A stretch of 64,000 bases of DNA from Bacteroidia bacterium (GCA_030654175.1 JAURXZ010000042.1:248001-312000), one strand, 5' to 3'; counted from the first letter of the stretch, positions 36,883 through 46,789 are shown. The notes: generated from the sequence alone by a model not told the origin. Numbers and translations are program-made.

Positions 36883-39405
36883 ATGACAGATCAGCTCCCC
36901 ATTCTGGAAATCGTTCCTGATATTAAAAAAAACTTAATACTTCACAATACCGTTATTCTGCAAGCTCCACCCGGAGCAGGAAAGAGCACCATTCTCCCTC
37001 TTCAGTTATTAGATGAACCCTGGTTAAAAGGAAAAAAAACACTAATGCTTGAACCACGCAGATTAGCAGCAAGAGCAGTTGCAAATCGTATGTCATCATT
37101 GATCAACGAGCAGGTTGGAACCACAGTAGGTTACAGAGTACGATTTGATAATAAGGTGAGCAAACAAACCCGCATAGAAGTGCTGACAGAAGGTATTCTA
37201 ACCCGAATGTTGCAACAGGACAATACATTGGAGGATGTTGGATTGGTAATATTCGATGAATTTCACGAACGAAGTTTACATGCCGACCTCGCACTTGCCT
37301 TATGCCGTGAAATGCAGCAGGTGATCCGTGAAGATCTCCGAATATTAATTATGTCGGCCACTCTTGATGGAGAAAAGCTTTCTTCACTTCTTGGCAATGC
37401 CCCAATATTAACTAGTGCCGGAAGGCAATATCCGATTGAGCTATTTTATTTACCACAAGAAAACATAAACTCGTCTTCGCTCAACTCAAACATTTCTCTT
37501 CCGATGCAAACGGCAAGAGCGGTTCGTAAAGCACTTGCAGAGCACGAAGGTGATATATTGGTATTTCTGCCGGGAACAGGTGAAATACAACGCACTCAGG
37601 AATTATTACAGAACGAAATTGTCAGTTCGTTCGGAGTCGAGAACATAAGCATTCAGCCTTTATATGGCGATCTCCCTTTATCTAAACAACAGGAAGCTAT
37701 ACTGCCTCATCCGCAAGGGAAACGCAAAGTAGTACTTTCAACCTCTATTGCGGAAACAAGTTTAACTATTGAAGGTATCAAAATAGTTATTGATAGCGGC
37801 TATTGCAGAGCTCCGCGTTTTGACCCTAAAACAGGGTTGACCCGCTTAGATACCATTCGTGTTACGCAAGACATGGCTACTCAACGTGCAGGGCGCGCAG
37901 GACGAACATCTTCCGGAATTTGTTATCGACTTTGGAGCCAGGCTTCCCACCTGCACTTGTTGCCGCATCGCAATCCCGAAATATTAGAAGCTGATCTGGC
38001 TCCTACTATTATTGAACTTGCTCAATGGGGTAAACAGGATTTAAATACCCTTGCATGGCTCAGTCCACCACCACCAAGTGCTGTAAGCCAGGCCCAACGC
38101 ATTTTGGAAGAGTTGGGTGCTTTAAATTCTTCCAAAATTACGAAGCGCGGCAAAGAAATGCTGCGTTTGCCAACTCACCCACGTATTGCACATTTACTCT
38201 TAGAAGGACAGGAATATGGGTTAATAGCGCTTGCTACAGATGTTGCCGCTATACTGGAAGAGCGTGACCCTTTGCAGAAAGAAGCAGGCGCAAATCTTAC
38301 CTTGCGAATAGAGGCACTACGAAAGTGGCGTAACAAAGAATTTGTTTCTGCTGATAAAAATGTGTTGGAACGCATTGAACGGCTTGCATCGCAATGGCGA
38401 AAACATTTTTCTGTTTCGCAGGACAATACAGCTCCTGTTGATCAGGAGGTTGGAAAATTATTGGCAGCAGCGTATCCCGAACGTATTGCCAAACAACGTG
38501 AACAAAGCCATCGGTATCGCTTGTCAAATGGAAAAATTGTAAAGTTGAATGAACACGATCCGTTAAGTCACGAAACGTATCTTGCCGTTGCCCACCTGGA
38601 TGCAGGAACGGCCGAAGGACGGATCTACCTTGCAGCACCACTTAGTCCTGATGACATTTTACATCTTGCAACCGAAAAAAAAGTAATTACATGGGATGCT
38701 CAAAATGGAATACTAATTGCCAGAAATGAAAAACGCATTGGTGATATCATTCTTGAAAGCAAACCACTGAAAATTATTCCGGAAGAAGAACGAATAAAAA
38801 TTTTATCTGATGTGGTCCGCAAAGAAGGCTTAACTATTCTTAATCAAACAGAACAGATTTTTGACTGGAAAGCACGTATATCAAGCATCAGAGTTTGGAG
38901 ACCCGATGAAGAATGGCCCGATATAAGCGATGAGCATTTATTAAATACGCTTGAAGAATGGCTTGCACCATATATCACTACAATTAAAAAAAGGGAAGAG
39001 TTCTTAAAACTTGACCTGTATATGATTTTGTCAGGCTTATTATCTTATCAGCAAACACAACAATTAGAAACTCTTGCACCATCAAAAATAAAAGTTCCGA
39101 GCGGATCAATGATTGCATTGACATACCAGTCGCATGGATCAAGCCCAGTGCTTGCCGTTCGCTTACAGGAAATGTTCGGGCTTTTGGATACACCAACAGT
39201 AAATGAAGGACGGATGAAAGTAATTTTACATTTGCTTTCACCGGGATACAAGCCGGTACAAATTACACAGGACCTAAAAAGTTTTTGGAAAAACGCCTAC
39301 CCGGAAGTACGAAAAGAATTAAGGATACGGTACAAACGTCATCACTGGCCTGAAGACCCATGGACAGCTGAAGCAATGGCAGGCGCGAAGAAAAGAGGAA
39401 CTTAA
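36883..39405 (+). CDS. hrpB: ATP-dependent helicase HrpB
   Basis: 840 residues, the normal HrpB length. DEAH/RHA-type motor: Walker A APPGAGKST (about 24-32), DEFHERS, SATLDG, then the helicase C core ending RAGRAGRTSSGICYRLW; HrpB-specific C-terminal blocks follow (LSYQQTQQLETLAPSKIKVPSGS; YPEVRKELRIRYKRHHWPEDPW). Its role in bacteria is not well defined; RNA or nucleoprotein remodelling is expected. Oddity: codons for IVSSFGVEN (37618-37644) are a near copy of one arm of the palindromic element at 30347-30402, so repeat DNA appears to be part of the coding frame. Confidence 0.95.
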   Translation: MTDQLPILEIVPDIKKNLILHNTVILQAPPGAGKSTILPLQLLDEPWLKGKKTLMLEPRRLAARAVANRMSSLINEQVGTTVGYRVRFDNKVSKQTRIEVLTEGILTRMLQQDNTLEDVGLVIFDEFHERSLHADLALALCREMQQVIREDLRILIMSATLDGEKLSSLLGNAPILTSAGRQYPIELFYLPQENINSSSLNSNISLPMQTARAVRKALAEHEGDILVFLPGTGEIQRTQELLQNEIVSSFGVENISIQPLYGDLPLSKQQEAILPHPQGKRKVVLSTSIAETSLTIEGIKIVIDSGYCRAPRFDPKTGLTRLDTIRVTQDMATQRAGRAGRTSSGICYRLWSQASHLHLLPHRNPEILEADLAPTIIELAQWGKQDLNTLAWLSPPPPSAVSQAQRILEELGALNSSKITKRGKEMLRLPTHPRIAHLLLEGQEYGLIALATDVAAILEERDPLQKEAGANLTLRIEALRKWRNKEFVSADKNVLERIERLASQWRKHFSVSQDNTAPVDQEVGKLLAAAYPERIAKQREQSHRYRLSNGKIVKLNEHDPLSHETYLAVAHLDAGTAEGRIYLAAPLSPDDILHLATEKKVITWDAQNGILIARNEKRIGDIILESKPLKIIPEEERIKILSDVVRKEGLTILNQTEQIFDWKARISSIRVWRPDEEWPDISDEHLLNTLEEWLAPYITTIKKREEFLKLDLYMILSGLLSYQQTQQLETLAPSKIKVPSGSMIALTYQSHGSSPVLAVRLQEMFGLLDTPTVNEGRMKVILHLLSPGYKPVQITQDLKSFWKNAYPEVRKELRIRYKRHHWPEDPWTAEAMAGAKKRGT
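37621..37644 (+). repeat. Half REP-like arm inside hrpB
   Basis: 24 bases matching the right arm of the intergenic element at 30380 at 22 of 24 positions (core CGGAGTCGAGAAC). Read in frame it encodes VSSFGVEN in the linker before the IQPLYGDLP block of HrpB. Confidence 0.75.
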
Positions 39406-39651
39406 AGCACGAATATATGCAAGAATGATATATCAGCCTAATGAGTTACCTTTGATAAAAACATGAACTGTTCGCATTTCGTTTTTATCGAAAAGAGATT
39501 GTTCAATTTTTATTGCAAAGTTATCTTGAATGGCTTTGCACCAATAAGCATATCGTTAATCATCAGATATAATAATAACAGAAGGTCCTTCGCAAAAAGC
39601 TCTGGATATTAAAAAAAAACAATCACTTCCTTTTAAAGAGAATTTTCAATT

Positions 39652-40023
39652 ATGATAATAGGCATAGGAACCGACATAGTAGAAATAGCACGTATAGCTA
39701 AAAGTATTGAAAAAATAAGCTTTAAGGAAAAGGTGTTTTCAAAAACTGAAATCGTTTACTGTGAAACAAAAAAAAATAAGGCAGAAAGTTTTGCGGCACG
39801 TTTTGCTGCTAAAGAGGCTTTTTTTAAAGCCCTGGGGACCGGTTGGCGCGGTGGAATGGCCTTTAATGAAGTGGAGATCAAAAATGATGAATTGGGTAAA
39901 CCAACATTAAATGTATTGGGCAAAACAGCAAAAATTATAACAAAAAATAAAATTAAAACTATTCATGTTTCCCTCTCGCACACAAAGGAAACAGCAATAG
40001 CAATGGTTGTGTTGGAAGGGTAA
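39652..40023 (+). CDS. acpS: Holo-[acyl-carrier-protein] synthase
   Basis: 123 residues; transfers 4'-phosphopantetheine from CoA to ACP. Starts MIIGIGTDIVEIARI, with FAARFAAKEAFFKALG (the KE-A-F-K motif) and HVSLSHTKETAIAMVV near the end, all typical of the homotrimeric AcpS class. It stands alone after hrpB with a 246-base spacer. The short length is normal. Confidence 0.95.
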   Translation: MIIGIGTDIVEIARIAKSIEKISFKEKVFSKTEIVYCETKKNKAESFAARFAAKEAFFKALGTGWRGGMAFNEVEIKNDELGKPTLNVLGKTAKIITKNKIKTIHVSLSHTKETAIAMVVLEG

Positions 40024-40148
40024 AAGGTATCGCACACTTGCCACGTGCAATTGCACAAATTAAAACTTACCAGAATATAAAATTTAATCTGCAATACTTA
40101 GTGGAATTATTGGTAACACTGAACAATAGCAACAATTTTTTTAACATT

Positions 40149-40180
40149 TTTGTTTTTATTTATAAATATCATTACCTTTA
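40149..40180 (+). promoter_or_regulatory. Candidate -33/-7 promoter of the T9SS-tailed esterase
   Basis: TTTG at 40149-40152, 20 bases, then TACCTTTA at 40173-40180 (one mismatch to TAnnTTTG). It supports the start at 40204 rather than the in-frame ATG at 40150, which lies in the -33 region. Confidence 0.45.
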
Positions 40181-40203
40181 ACAAACACAAAAAAATAAAA
40201 TTC

Positions 40204-41502
40204 ATGAAAAAATTATACGCTCTTATTACTGGAAGTTTTTTAGTAACCGCTTCCTTTACACAATTAAATGCTCAGTGTGCAGGCAATCGTTACCACGATA
40301 TTATTTTTCCTGCTATGCCTGATTCAACGATGAATGTTGTTTACGGAAATAATATTCGATACAATAACTCGGCCCAGAGTTTAAAACTGGATGTTTACCA
40401 ACCAAATGGAGATACTGATGGCATGCGAGCATTAATAATTTTTGCGCATGGAGGAAGTTTCGTTGCTGGTGCCAAAGCAGACATGGCCATGTTATGCAGA
40501 GATTTTTCTAAAATGGGTTATGTAACTGCTACAATTGATTACCGCTTATTTATGACTGATTTGCCTTTCCCCGGCCCCGACTCCAATGATGCAGGCGGAG
40601 CTGTAATGCGTGCTGTACACGATGCACGGGCTGCTGTTCGTTTTTTTCGTAAAAACGCAAGAGAGGGAGGTAATACGTATGGAATTGACACCAATAATAT
40701 ATTTTTTGGTGGCGCTTCAGCAGGTGGATTTATGGCATTACACCTCGCTTATATGGATGAGCTGAGTGAATTTCCAAGTTACATCGATACAACCGGAACA
40801 ACCGTTGGATGGAAAACTGGTCAAAAAGGCTTACATGGAGGAATTGAAGGCTTGAGTGGCAGTCAGGGTTATTCATCAGCAGTAAAAGCAATTATTAATC
40901 TTTCCGGTGCAATATCTGATACAGCCTGGATGCACGCAGGTGATACACCATTAATAAGTACCCATTCTGTGGGTGATGGAACAGTGCCTTATGGAACAAC
41001 AAAAATTTACTTAAATGGAACCTATCCAATTCAATATGTAGATGGAAGCTCATCAGTAGCTTTCCGGGCAAATGAAGTTGGTATGATTAATTGCTTTAAA
41101 AGCTATCCGGGAAATGACCATGTGCCTGAAGGGAGTAGTGTACAAGCCTATGATTCTTCAATTGTTTTGATCCGGGATTTTTTAGAACATTTCACGTGTG
41201 GTACCCCAATTACCTGTACCTCTATACCATCAGTCGGTATTGGTGAATTAGCTGCTGACGATTTACTTTTCAATGTATATCCTAACCCTGCATATAGCAC
41301 TGTAAACATTGATTTAAAAGCTTTCTCAGGTAAGCTTGTTAACATTCAATTATACGATGCATTGGGCCGCAAAGTGAAAGAGATCACTAAAATTAAAACA
41401 GAGCAACACATAATTACACGTGGTAACTTACCAAATGGTATTTATTTGATCAATGTTATTGTTGAAGGTAAACTATACAGCAAAAAAATAATGTTTGAAT
41501 AA
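40204..41502 (+). CDS. Secreted alpha/beta-hydrolase (esterase-like) with T9SS C-terminal tail
   Basis: 432 residues: signal peptide to about residue 20 (ending LNAQ), an esterase/lipase-type domain with the oxyanion FAHGGSF, the nucleophile elbow GGASAGGFM (about 176-184) and a His near PGNDHVPEG, and a C-terminal type A sorting domain (about 360-432: FNVYPNPAYSTVNIDL ... LPNGIYLI.. KKIMFE) that directs export through the type IX system and surface attachment. Substrate unknown; esters or acyl-sugars are likely. The chosen ATG begins the signal peptide. A strong terminator follows. Confidence 0.88.
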   Translation: MKKLYALITGSFLVTASFTQLNAQCAGNRYHDIIFPAMPDSTMNVVYGNNIRYNNSAQSLKLDVYQPNGDTDGMRALIIFAHGGSFVAGAKADMAMLCRDFSKMGYVTATIDYRLFMTDLPFPGPDSNDAGGAVMRAVHDARAAVRFFRKNAREGGNTYGIDTNNIFFGGASAGGFMALHLAYMDELSEFPSYIDTTGTTVGWKTGQKGLHGGIEGLSGSQGYSSAVKAIINLSGAISDTAWMHAGDTPLISTHSVGDGTVPYGTTKIYLNGTYPIQYVDGSSSVAFRANEVGMINCFKSYPGNDHVPEGSSVQAYDSSIVLIRDFLEHFTCGTPITCTSIPSVGIGELAADDLLFNVYPNPAYSTVNIDLKAFSGKLVNIQLYDALGRKVKEITKIKTEQHIITRGNLPNGIYLINVIVEGKLYSKKIMFE

Positions 41503-41523
41503 TTTTACAGAAGCATTTGAGAG

Positions 41524-41555
41524 AAAACGTCCCGTATTTGCGGGACGTTTTTTTT
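41524..41555 (+). terminator. Intrinsic terminator after the esterase gene
   Basis: An 11-bp perfect stem AAAACGTCCCG/CGGGACGTTTT (41524-41534, 41541-41551), 6-base loop, then T-run. Confidence 0.88.
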
Positions 41556-41685
41556 ATAGGGTCAATATCCTTTTAATAACGATGGTATTAAAAAACAGCA
41601 ATTTGAAGTAGTATTCTTTTTCTTAGTGATCCTTGTGCTTCTTTGTGCCTTAGTGGCAAAAAATATAATTTGAAATAAAAAACAA

Positions 41686-42759
41686 TTGAAAACATCAGTA
41701 AATTACATTATAGCCGGACAAGGCTTGGCAGGCACCATTCTGGCACAAACGCTTATAAAACAAGGCAAATCAGTTTTAATAATTGATGAACAAGGACTTT
41801 CAAATGCCTCCAGGATTGCTGCTGGTTTGTATAATCCTGTTGTGTTTAAACGCTTAGTGAAAAGCTGGATGGCAGATGAATTAGTTTCATTTATGAATGG
41901 ATTTTATAACGATGCTGAACAATTATTAAATGAAAAATTCTATTTCAAAAAACAAATTGTAAAAATGTTTTCCGAAGAACAGGAAAAAGCATTGTGGTTA
42001 AAAAAAAGCAACGAAGATGTTGGAAAATATTTAAGCAAAACGATTCAGAACAATTTTTTGATCGATATAATTCACAATACACCTACCGGTGAATCTTCAG
42101 AAGTTATAGATGCCGGAAATTTGGATACAGGGCTATTTTTAGATGCTTTCCGAAGTTATTTTAAAAAAAACAATCAATTGCTGGAAGAAAAACTGGACTA
42201 CGATAAAATAACAATTTCTGAAAATTCCGTTAGCTATAAAAATTTTACTGCAGATAAAATTATTTTTTGTGAAGGTTATAAATGTATTGATAATCCCTAT
42301 TTCAAATGGCTACCTTTTAAACTTACAAAGGGTGAAATAATCACAGTAAAAATACCTCTTCTCTCACAAAACGAAACCGACTGGTCGGAAAAGGTCATCA
42401 ACAAAGGTGTTTTTATTTTACCTGTCGGCAACAATATCTATAAAGTGGGGTCTACATACGAATGGAGTGACCTGACCGAACAACCCACCGAAAAAGGTAG
42501 AGCCTACTTAATTGAAAAGCTGGAAAAAATCCTCAAAGTTCCTTTTGAAGTTATTGACCATCTGGCGGGAATTCGTCCTACAGTGAATGACCGCAGACCT
42601 TTGATTGGCATTCACCCTGAACATCCTGTACTTGCCGTATTTAACGGAATGGGTACCAAAGGAGTAATGCTTGTTCCATATTTTGCAAATCAGTTTTTTG
42701 ATTTTTTAGAAAACAACTTGCCACTTGATAAGGAAGTGGATATTGCAAGGTTTAAGTAA
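41686..42759 (+). CDS. DAO-type FAD-dependent oxidoreductase
   Basis: 357 residues with the FAD motif IIAGQGLAGTILAQTL (about 8-23) and VLIIDEQ, and the later AGIRPTVNDRRPLIGIHPEHP and FNGMGTKGVMLVPYFA blocks of D-amino-acid-oxidase-type enzymes. The start is a TTG at 41686: no in-frame ATG precedes the glycine loop and the next Met is at residue 62, so TTG is required. Substrate unknown; some Bacteroidota homologues are annotated as FAD-binding oxidoreductases only. It ends 79 bases before the mfd GTG. Confidence 0.8.
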   Translation: MKTSVNYIIAGQGLAGTILAQTLIKQGKSVLIIDEQGLSNASRIAAGLYNPVVFKRLVKSWMADELVSFMNGFYNDAEQLLNEKFYFKKQIVKMFSEEQEKALWLKKSNEDVGKYLSKTIQNNFLIDIIHNTPTGESSEVIDAGNLDTGLFLDAFRSYFKKNNQLLEEKLDYDKITISENSVSYKNFTADKIIFCEGYKCIDNPYFKWLPFKLTKGEIITVKIPLLSQNETDWSEKVINKGVFILPVGNNIYKVGSTYEWSDLTEQPTEKGRAYLIEKLEKILKVPFEVIDHLAGIRPTVNDRRPLIGIHPEHPVLAVFNGMGTKGVMLVPYFANQFFDFLENNLPLDKEVDIARFK

Positions 42760-42811
42760 TTCTTAGTACCAATTAGTGTTCATTTGCATTTTAAGAGGAT
42801 GCAATTTTTCG

Positions 42812-42819
42812 TATTTTTG
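42812..42819 (+). promoter_or_regulatory. Promoter -7 box of mfd
   Basis: TATTTTTG, an exact TAnnTTTG match, 19 bases before the GTG at 42839. It lies inside the longer frame that begins at 42776, which argues for the GTG start. Confidence 0.5.
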
Positions 42820-42838
42820 TATTCCTTTTCTAAGGCTT

Positions 42839-45800
42839 GTGACAAAAGAAGATATTTTACGCAAATACAGTGATTCCAAAAACAATTCATTATTAATTGA
42901 TGAATTGAAGGGGAATTCTGCGCGCATTCGGTTAAAAGGAATAGTTGGTTCCGGCTCTTCGTTTATTGCTACCGCTGCTTATCAAAATAGTTATAAAACC
43001 CATTTGCTTGTTCTTGCTGATAAAGAAGAAGCCGCCTATTTCCTTAATGATCTGGAAAATTTACTGGGCGAAGAAAATGTACTGTTTTTCCCAGCATCCT
43101 ATCGTATGCCTTATCAACATGAGGACATAGACAATTCAAATATTTTATTGCGTGCCGAAGTACTGAACAAGATCAATACAGGAAAAAAACATATTTGTAT
43201 TGTCACTTACCCGGAAGCACTTACCGAAAAAGTAGTTACAAAAACGCACCTGAGCAAAAACACATTAGAATTAAAACAAGGGGAAAAAATTTCCATTGAT
43301 TTTATTTCTGAAATATTATTGGAATACGATTTCGAAAGGGTTGATTATGTTATTGAGCCCGGACAATTTTCTATCCGTGGTGGAATTGTAGATATATTTT
43401 CGTTCTCTAATGATATCCCTTACCGTATTGAATTTTTAGGAAATGAAGTTGATTCTATCCGGAGTTTTGATTCTATTACACAGCTATCAGTTAAAAAATT
43501 AGCCTTTTGTACCATAATTCCGAACATACAAACAAGGCTTTTGCATGAAAGCCGGCAGACTTTTTTTGAATTTATTCCTGAGAATTCTGTTGTATGGTTC
43601 AAACATTTTCAATTAACCATCGACAGGATCGAAAAAGCTTTTGAACTCGCTGAAACCTCATACCTAAAGCTGGATTCGGTAATTGCACAGCTTGAACCTA
43701 AAGAACTGTATATCGATAAAGATACTTTTACAAGGCAGTGTTTACAGTTCCCATTGATTGAATTTGGCAATCATTTTTCTTTAACGCCAACACAAATAAT
43801 CACTTACGATTTTTCACCACAACCCAGTTTCAATAAAAACTTCAATTATTTGTTGGATAATCTTAATGCTAATATTAAGAATGGTTACAGCAATATGATC
43901 TTTGCTGAAAACCACAAACAAATTGATCGTTTGTATTCTATCTTTGAAGACCTCAGCCCTGCCCCATCTCCGCATGGAGAAGGGAAAGCTAGAAAGGCAG
44001 GCTCAATACCTTTTGAGGAAGGCTGGGGCGAAGCCTCTATTTCCAATGGTTTTATTGATAATGATCTGAAACTTGCTTGTTATACCGACCATCAGATCTT
44101 CGACCGTTACCATCGCTTCCGGTTAAAGAATAGTTTCAATAAAAAAAGCGAAGCACTTACACTTAAAGAATTAAAAGGGCTGAGCCCCGGAGATTACATC
44201 ACTCATATCGATTATGGAATTGGACGTTACGGTGGCTTAGAGATCATTGAGGTAAATGGCAAATCGCAGGAAACGATCCGACTGGTCTATAAAGATTACG
44301 ATATAGTGAATATTAGCATTCATTCACTTCACCGTATCGCAAAATACTCCGGAAAGGAAGGCGCAGAGCCTAAAATAAATAAGCTGGGCACAAATACCTG
44401 GACAACGTTAAAACAGAAAACAAAGAAAAAAGTTAAAGAAATAGCGTATGACCTGATTCAGTTATATGCTAAACGAAAAACGTTGAAAGGCTTTCAATTC
44501 AGTCGGGATAATTATATGCAAAACGAATTGGAGGCATCCTTTATTTATGAGGATACGCCTGACCAAATAAAATCAACATCAGATTTCAAAAAAGACATGG
44601 AGAGTGAATGGCCTATGGATAGGCTTATTTGTGGTGATGTAGGTTTCGGGAAAACTGAAATCGCTGTAAGAGCTGCATTTAAAGCGGTATGCGACAGCAA
44701 ACAAGTTGCCATACTTGTCCCAACCACAATTCTCGCATTGCAACATTATAAAACATTTAAAGAACGGTTGAAAAATCTGCCTTGTACTGTTGATTATATT
44801 AATCGTTTTAAAACAGCGAAAGAACAAAAAGAAACCCTACTCAAACTGGAAAAAGGTGAAATAGATATATTGATTGGAACGCATGGTATCGTTGGTAAAA
44901 ATGTGAAATTCAAAGACTTGGGCCTGATGATCGTTGATGAAGAACAAAAGTTTGGCGTAGGTGTAAAGGACAAATTAAAAACCCTGAAAACTAATTTGGA
45001 TACACTCACACTAACAGCAACCCCCATTCCACGCACCTTGCAATTTTCCATGATGGGTGCCCGTGACCTTTCCGTTATCAGTACACCACCACCTAACCGC
45101 TATCCCGTGCAAACAGAGTTGCATACGTTTAACGAAGAGATCATTCGTGATGCTATCATGTTTGAAGTTTCACGTGGTGGCCAGGTATTTTTTGTGCACA
45201 ACCGTGTACAAAATATTATGGAAGTAGCTGGAATGATCTCACGCCTTTGTCCGGATGTAAAGGTAGCAATCGGGCATGGACAGATGGATGGCGACAAACT
45301 GGAAGATGTGATGCTTGGCTTTGTTGAAGGAGAATTTGATGTGCTTGTAGCAACTACTATTATTGAATCAGGTCTGGATATTTCTAATGCAAATACTATT
45401 ATCATCAACCAGGCGCACATGTTCGGTTTAAGTGATCTGCATCAGATGCGCGGACGTGTAGGACGTTCCAATAAAAAAGCATTTTGTTATTTGCTCACTA
45501 CACCTGTTTCGTTACTTACCAATGAAGCACGAAAACGATTGAAAGCGATTGAAGAATTTTCTGATCTTGGAAGTGGCTTTAACATTGCTATGCGGGACCT
45601 TGACATACGTGGGGCCGGTAATTTATTAGGCGGGGAACAAAGCGGTTTTATTAATGAGATCGGGTTTGAGATGTATCAAAAAATACTAAATGAAGCGATC
45701 TTAGAATTGCGCATTGAGCATGAAGAACTAAGATCAACTGAAGTAGGAGGTTCTCATAAATATACCGGCAATGTTCATACAACATTTGTAAATGATTGTA

Positions 45801-46240
45801 ACATCGACACTGACATGGAAATTTTAATTCCGGACAATTATGTCAACAATATTGGGGAACGCCTTTCCTTATACAGGGAATTGGATGATGCCAAAGATGA
45901 ATCGGAACTAAAAACTTTTGAAAGCAATTTAAATGATCGTTTTGGACCGATCCCTGAGCAGACATTGGAATTGATTCATACCATTCGTTTGCGTTGGCTC
46001 GCAATGGAAATTGGGTTTGAAAAATTATTATTGAAGAACAACCGTATGTCGGGATACTTTATCCAAAATCAAAACTCCCCTTATTATCAAAGCGAAACAT
46101 TTACTAAAGTGCTGAAATTTGTTCAGATGAATGCCCGCCTTTGCAAAATGAAAGAAAGCAATGGTAAACTAACGCTTTCATTTGAAAGAATAAAATCCAT
46201 TGATGACGCTATAACTGCTTTAAAACCTGTGATAAGCTGA
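42839..46240 (+). CDS. mfd: Transcription-repair coupling factor
   Basis: 1133 residues from GTG 42839 (frame open back to 42776, but that part overlaps the -7 box and encodes Cys/Phe-rich sequence unlike Mfd). The UvrB-like N-terminal module holds FPASYRMPYQHEDIDNSN and EPGQFSIRGGIVDIFSF; then the RNAP-interaction domain (GDYITHIDYGIGRYGGLEII), the RecG-like motor with GDVGFGKTEIA, VDEEQKFGVG and TATPIPRTL, RMRGRVGRS-type block (HQMRGRVGRSNKKAFCYLLT), and the TRCF C-terminal domain. It removes stalled RNA polymerase and recruits UvrA. Oddity: at about residues 373-402 a foreign stretch (LSPAPSPHGEGK...PFEEGWGEAS) is encoded by a degenerate palindrome. Confidence 0.95.
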   Translation: MTKEDILRKYSDSKNNSLLIDELKGNSARIRLKGIVGSGSSFIATAAYQNSYKTHLLVLADKEEAAYFLNDLENLLGEENVLFFPASYRMPYQHEDIDNSNILLRAEVLNKINTGKKHICIVTYPEALTEKVVTKTHLSKNTLELKQGEKISIDFISEILLEYDFERVDYVIEPGQFSIRGGIVDIFSFSNDIPYRIEFLGNEVDSIRSFDSITQLSVKKLAFCTIIPNIQTRLLHESRQTFFEFIPENSVVWFKHFQLTIDRIEKAFELAETSYLKLDSVIAQLEPKELYIDKDTFTRQCLQFPLIEFGNHFSLTPTQIITYDFSPQPSFNKNFNYLLDNLNANIKNGYSNMIFAENHKQIDRLYSIFEDLSPAPSPHGEGKARKAGSIPFEEGWGEASISNGFIDNDLKLACYTDHQIFDRYHRFRLKNSFNKKSEALTLKELKGLSPGDYITHIDYGIGRYGGLEIIEVNGKSQETIRLVYKDYDIVNISIHSLHRIAKYSGKEGAEPKINKLGTNTWTTLKQKTKKKVKEIAYDLIQLYAKRKTLKGFQFSRDNYMQNELEASFIYEDTPDQIKSTSDFKKDMESEWPMDRLICGDVGFGKTEIAVRAAFKAVCDSKQVAILVPTTILALQHYKTFKERLKNLPCTVDYINRFKTAKEQKETLLKLEKGEIDILIGTHGIVGKNVKFKDLGLMIVDEEQKFGVGVKDKLKTLKTNLDTLTLTATPIPRTLQFSMMGARDLSVISTPPPNRYPVQTELHTFNEEIIRDAIMFEVSRGGQVFFVHNRVQNIMEVAGMISRLCPDVKVAIGHGQMDGDKLEDVMLGFVEGEFDVLVATTIIESGLDISNANTIIINQAHMFGLSDLHQMRGRVGRSNKKAFCYLLTTPVSLLTNEARKRLKAIEEFSDLGSGFNIAMRDLDIRGAGNLLGGEQSGFINEIGFEMYQKILNEAILELRIEHEELRSTEVGGSHKYTGNVHTTFVNDCNIDTDMEILIPDNYVNNIGERLSLYRELDDAKDESELKTFESNLNDRFGPIPEQTLELIHTIRLRWLAMEIGFEKLLLKNNRMSGYFIQNQNSPYYQSETFTKVLKFVQMNARLCKMKESNGKLTLSFERIKSIDDAITALKPVIS
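43951..44037 (+). repeat. Palindromic repeat element in frame inside mfd
   Basis: A left arm rich in CCTCAGCCCTGCCCCATCTC with a small hairpin ATCTCCGCATGGAGA, and a right arm GAGGAAGGCTGGGGCGAAGC, roughly complementary to each other. Its translation, with APSPHGEG and PFEEGWGEA, is the kind produced by a very common Bacteroidota intergenic repeat (CCC-rich, 'PSP.GEG' when translated). Confidence 0.7.
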
Positions 46241-46329
46241 AAATAATAGTTGACGCAGAGAATTGGAAAACTTAGCGATTTTTCGGTTTAGTAATTTTTT
46301 AACCTTTAATTCTCCAACTCTCCATTTCT

Positions 46330-46761
46330 CTAACTCTCCCTTTTGGCGGGCAACAGCATAGCTACATAGGGTTCAGGAACAATCAATTCGGAAGTACAGT
46401 ATTCAATTTTATTTTGGATAGAAACCGGAAAAGTTTCCACTTGATGGAAACCGAAGGGAATAAAAAAATCAGGTATGATACAAACCAGGTAAATATTTTT
46501 CGAAAAATTCTCTATTAACTTTGTTACAATGGCCTTACCGATTCCTTGCCTGCGGTATGAAGTAACCACACCTAATGAACAAAGCTCCAGGCAATCGGTA
46601 TGATCTCGTAATCTGCCGAAACCTACCAATTCATTATCGCGCAAAGCAACAATAAATTGCTCTTTTTTCAGATCCCGGTTATCTAATTCAAATTCGGTTA
46701 TGAAAAAATAAATTTGTTTAAACTCTTTCTCTGTGGGTATTCGGAGGGTAAAAGGTTCCAA
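46330..46761 (-). CDS. GNAT N-acetyltransferase
   Basis: 143 residues with the acetyl-CoA loop RRQGIGKAIV (about 83-92) preceded by LGVVTSY, as in GNATs, and a C-terminal region that should carry the second acceptor side. The start is a TTG at 46761: an in-frame TGA lies just upstream at 46783-46785 and no ATG occurs between or before the core. Substrate unknown. It lies downstream of the FKBP gene, separated by a long hairpin. Confidence 0.75.
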   Translation of the reverse strand: MEPFTLRIPTEKEFKQIYFFITEFELDNRDLKKEQFIVALRDNELVGFGRLRDHTDCLELCSLGVVTSYRRQGIGKAIVTKLIENFSKNIYLVCIIPDFFIPFGFHQVETFPVSIQNKIEYCTSELIVPEPYVAMLLPAKRES

Positions 46762-46789
46762 GTTTTTGGTTTCATTTAGGTATCAAAAT

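Noticed and set aside
42776..42838. Earlier ATG for mfd
   Set aside because: The segment contains the TATTTTTG promoter box and encodes Cys/Phe-rich residues unlike any Mfd N-terminus.
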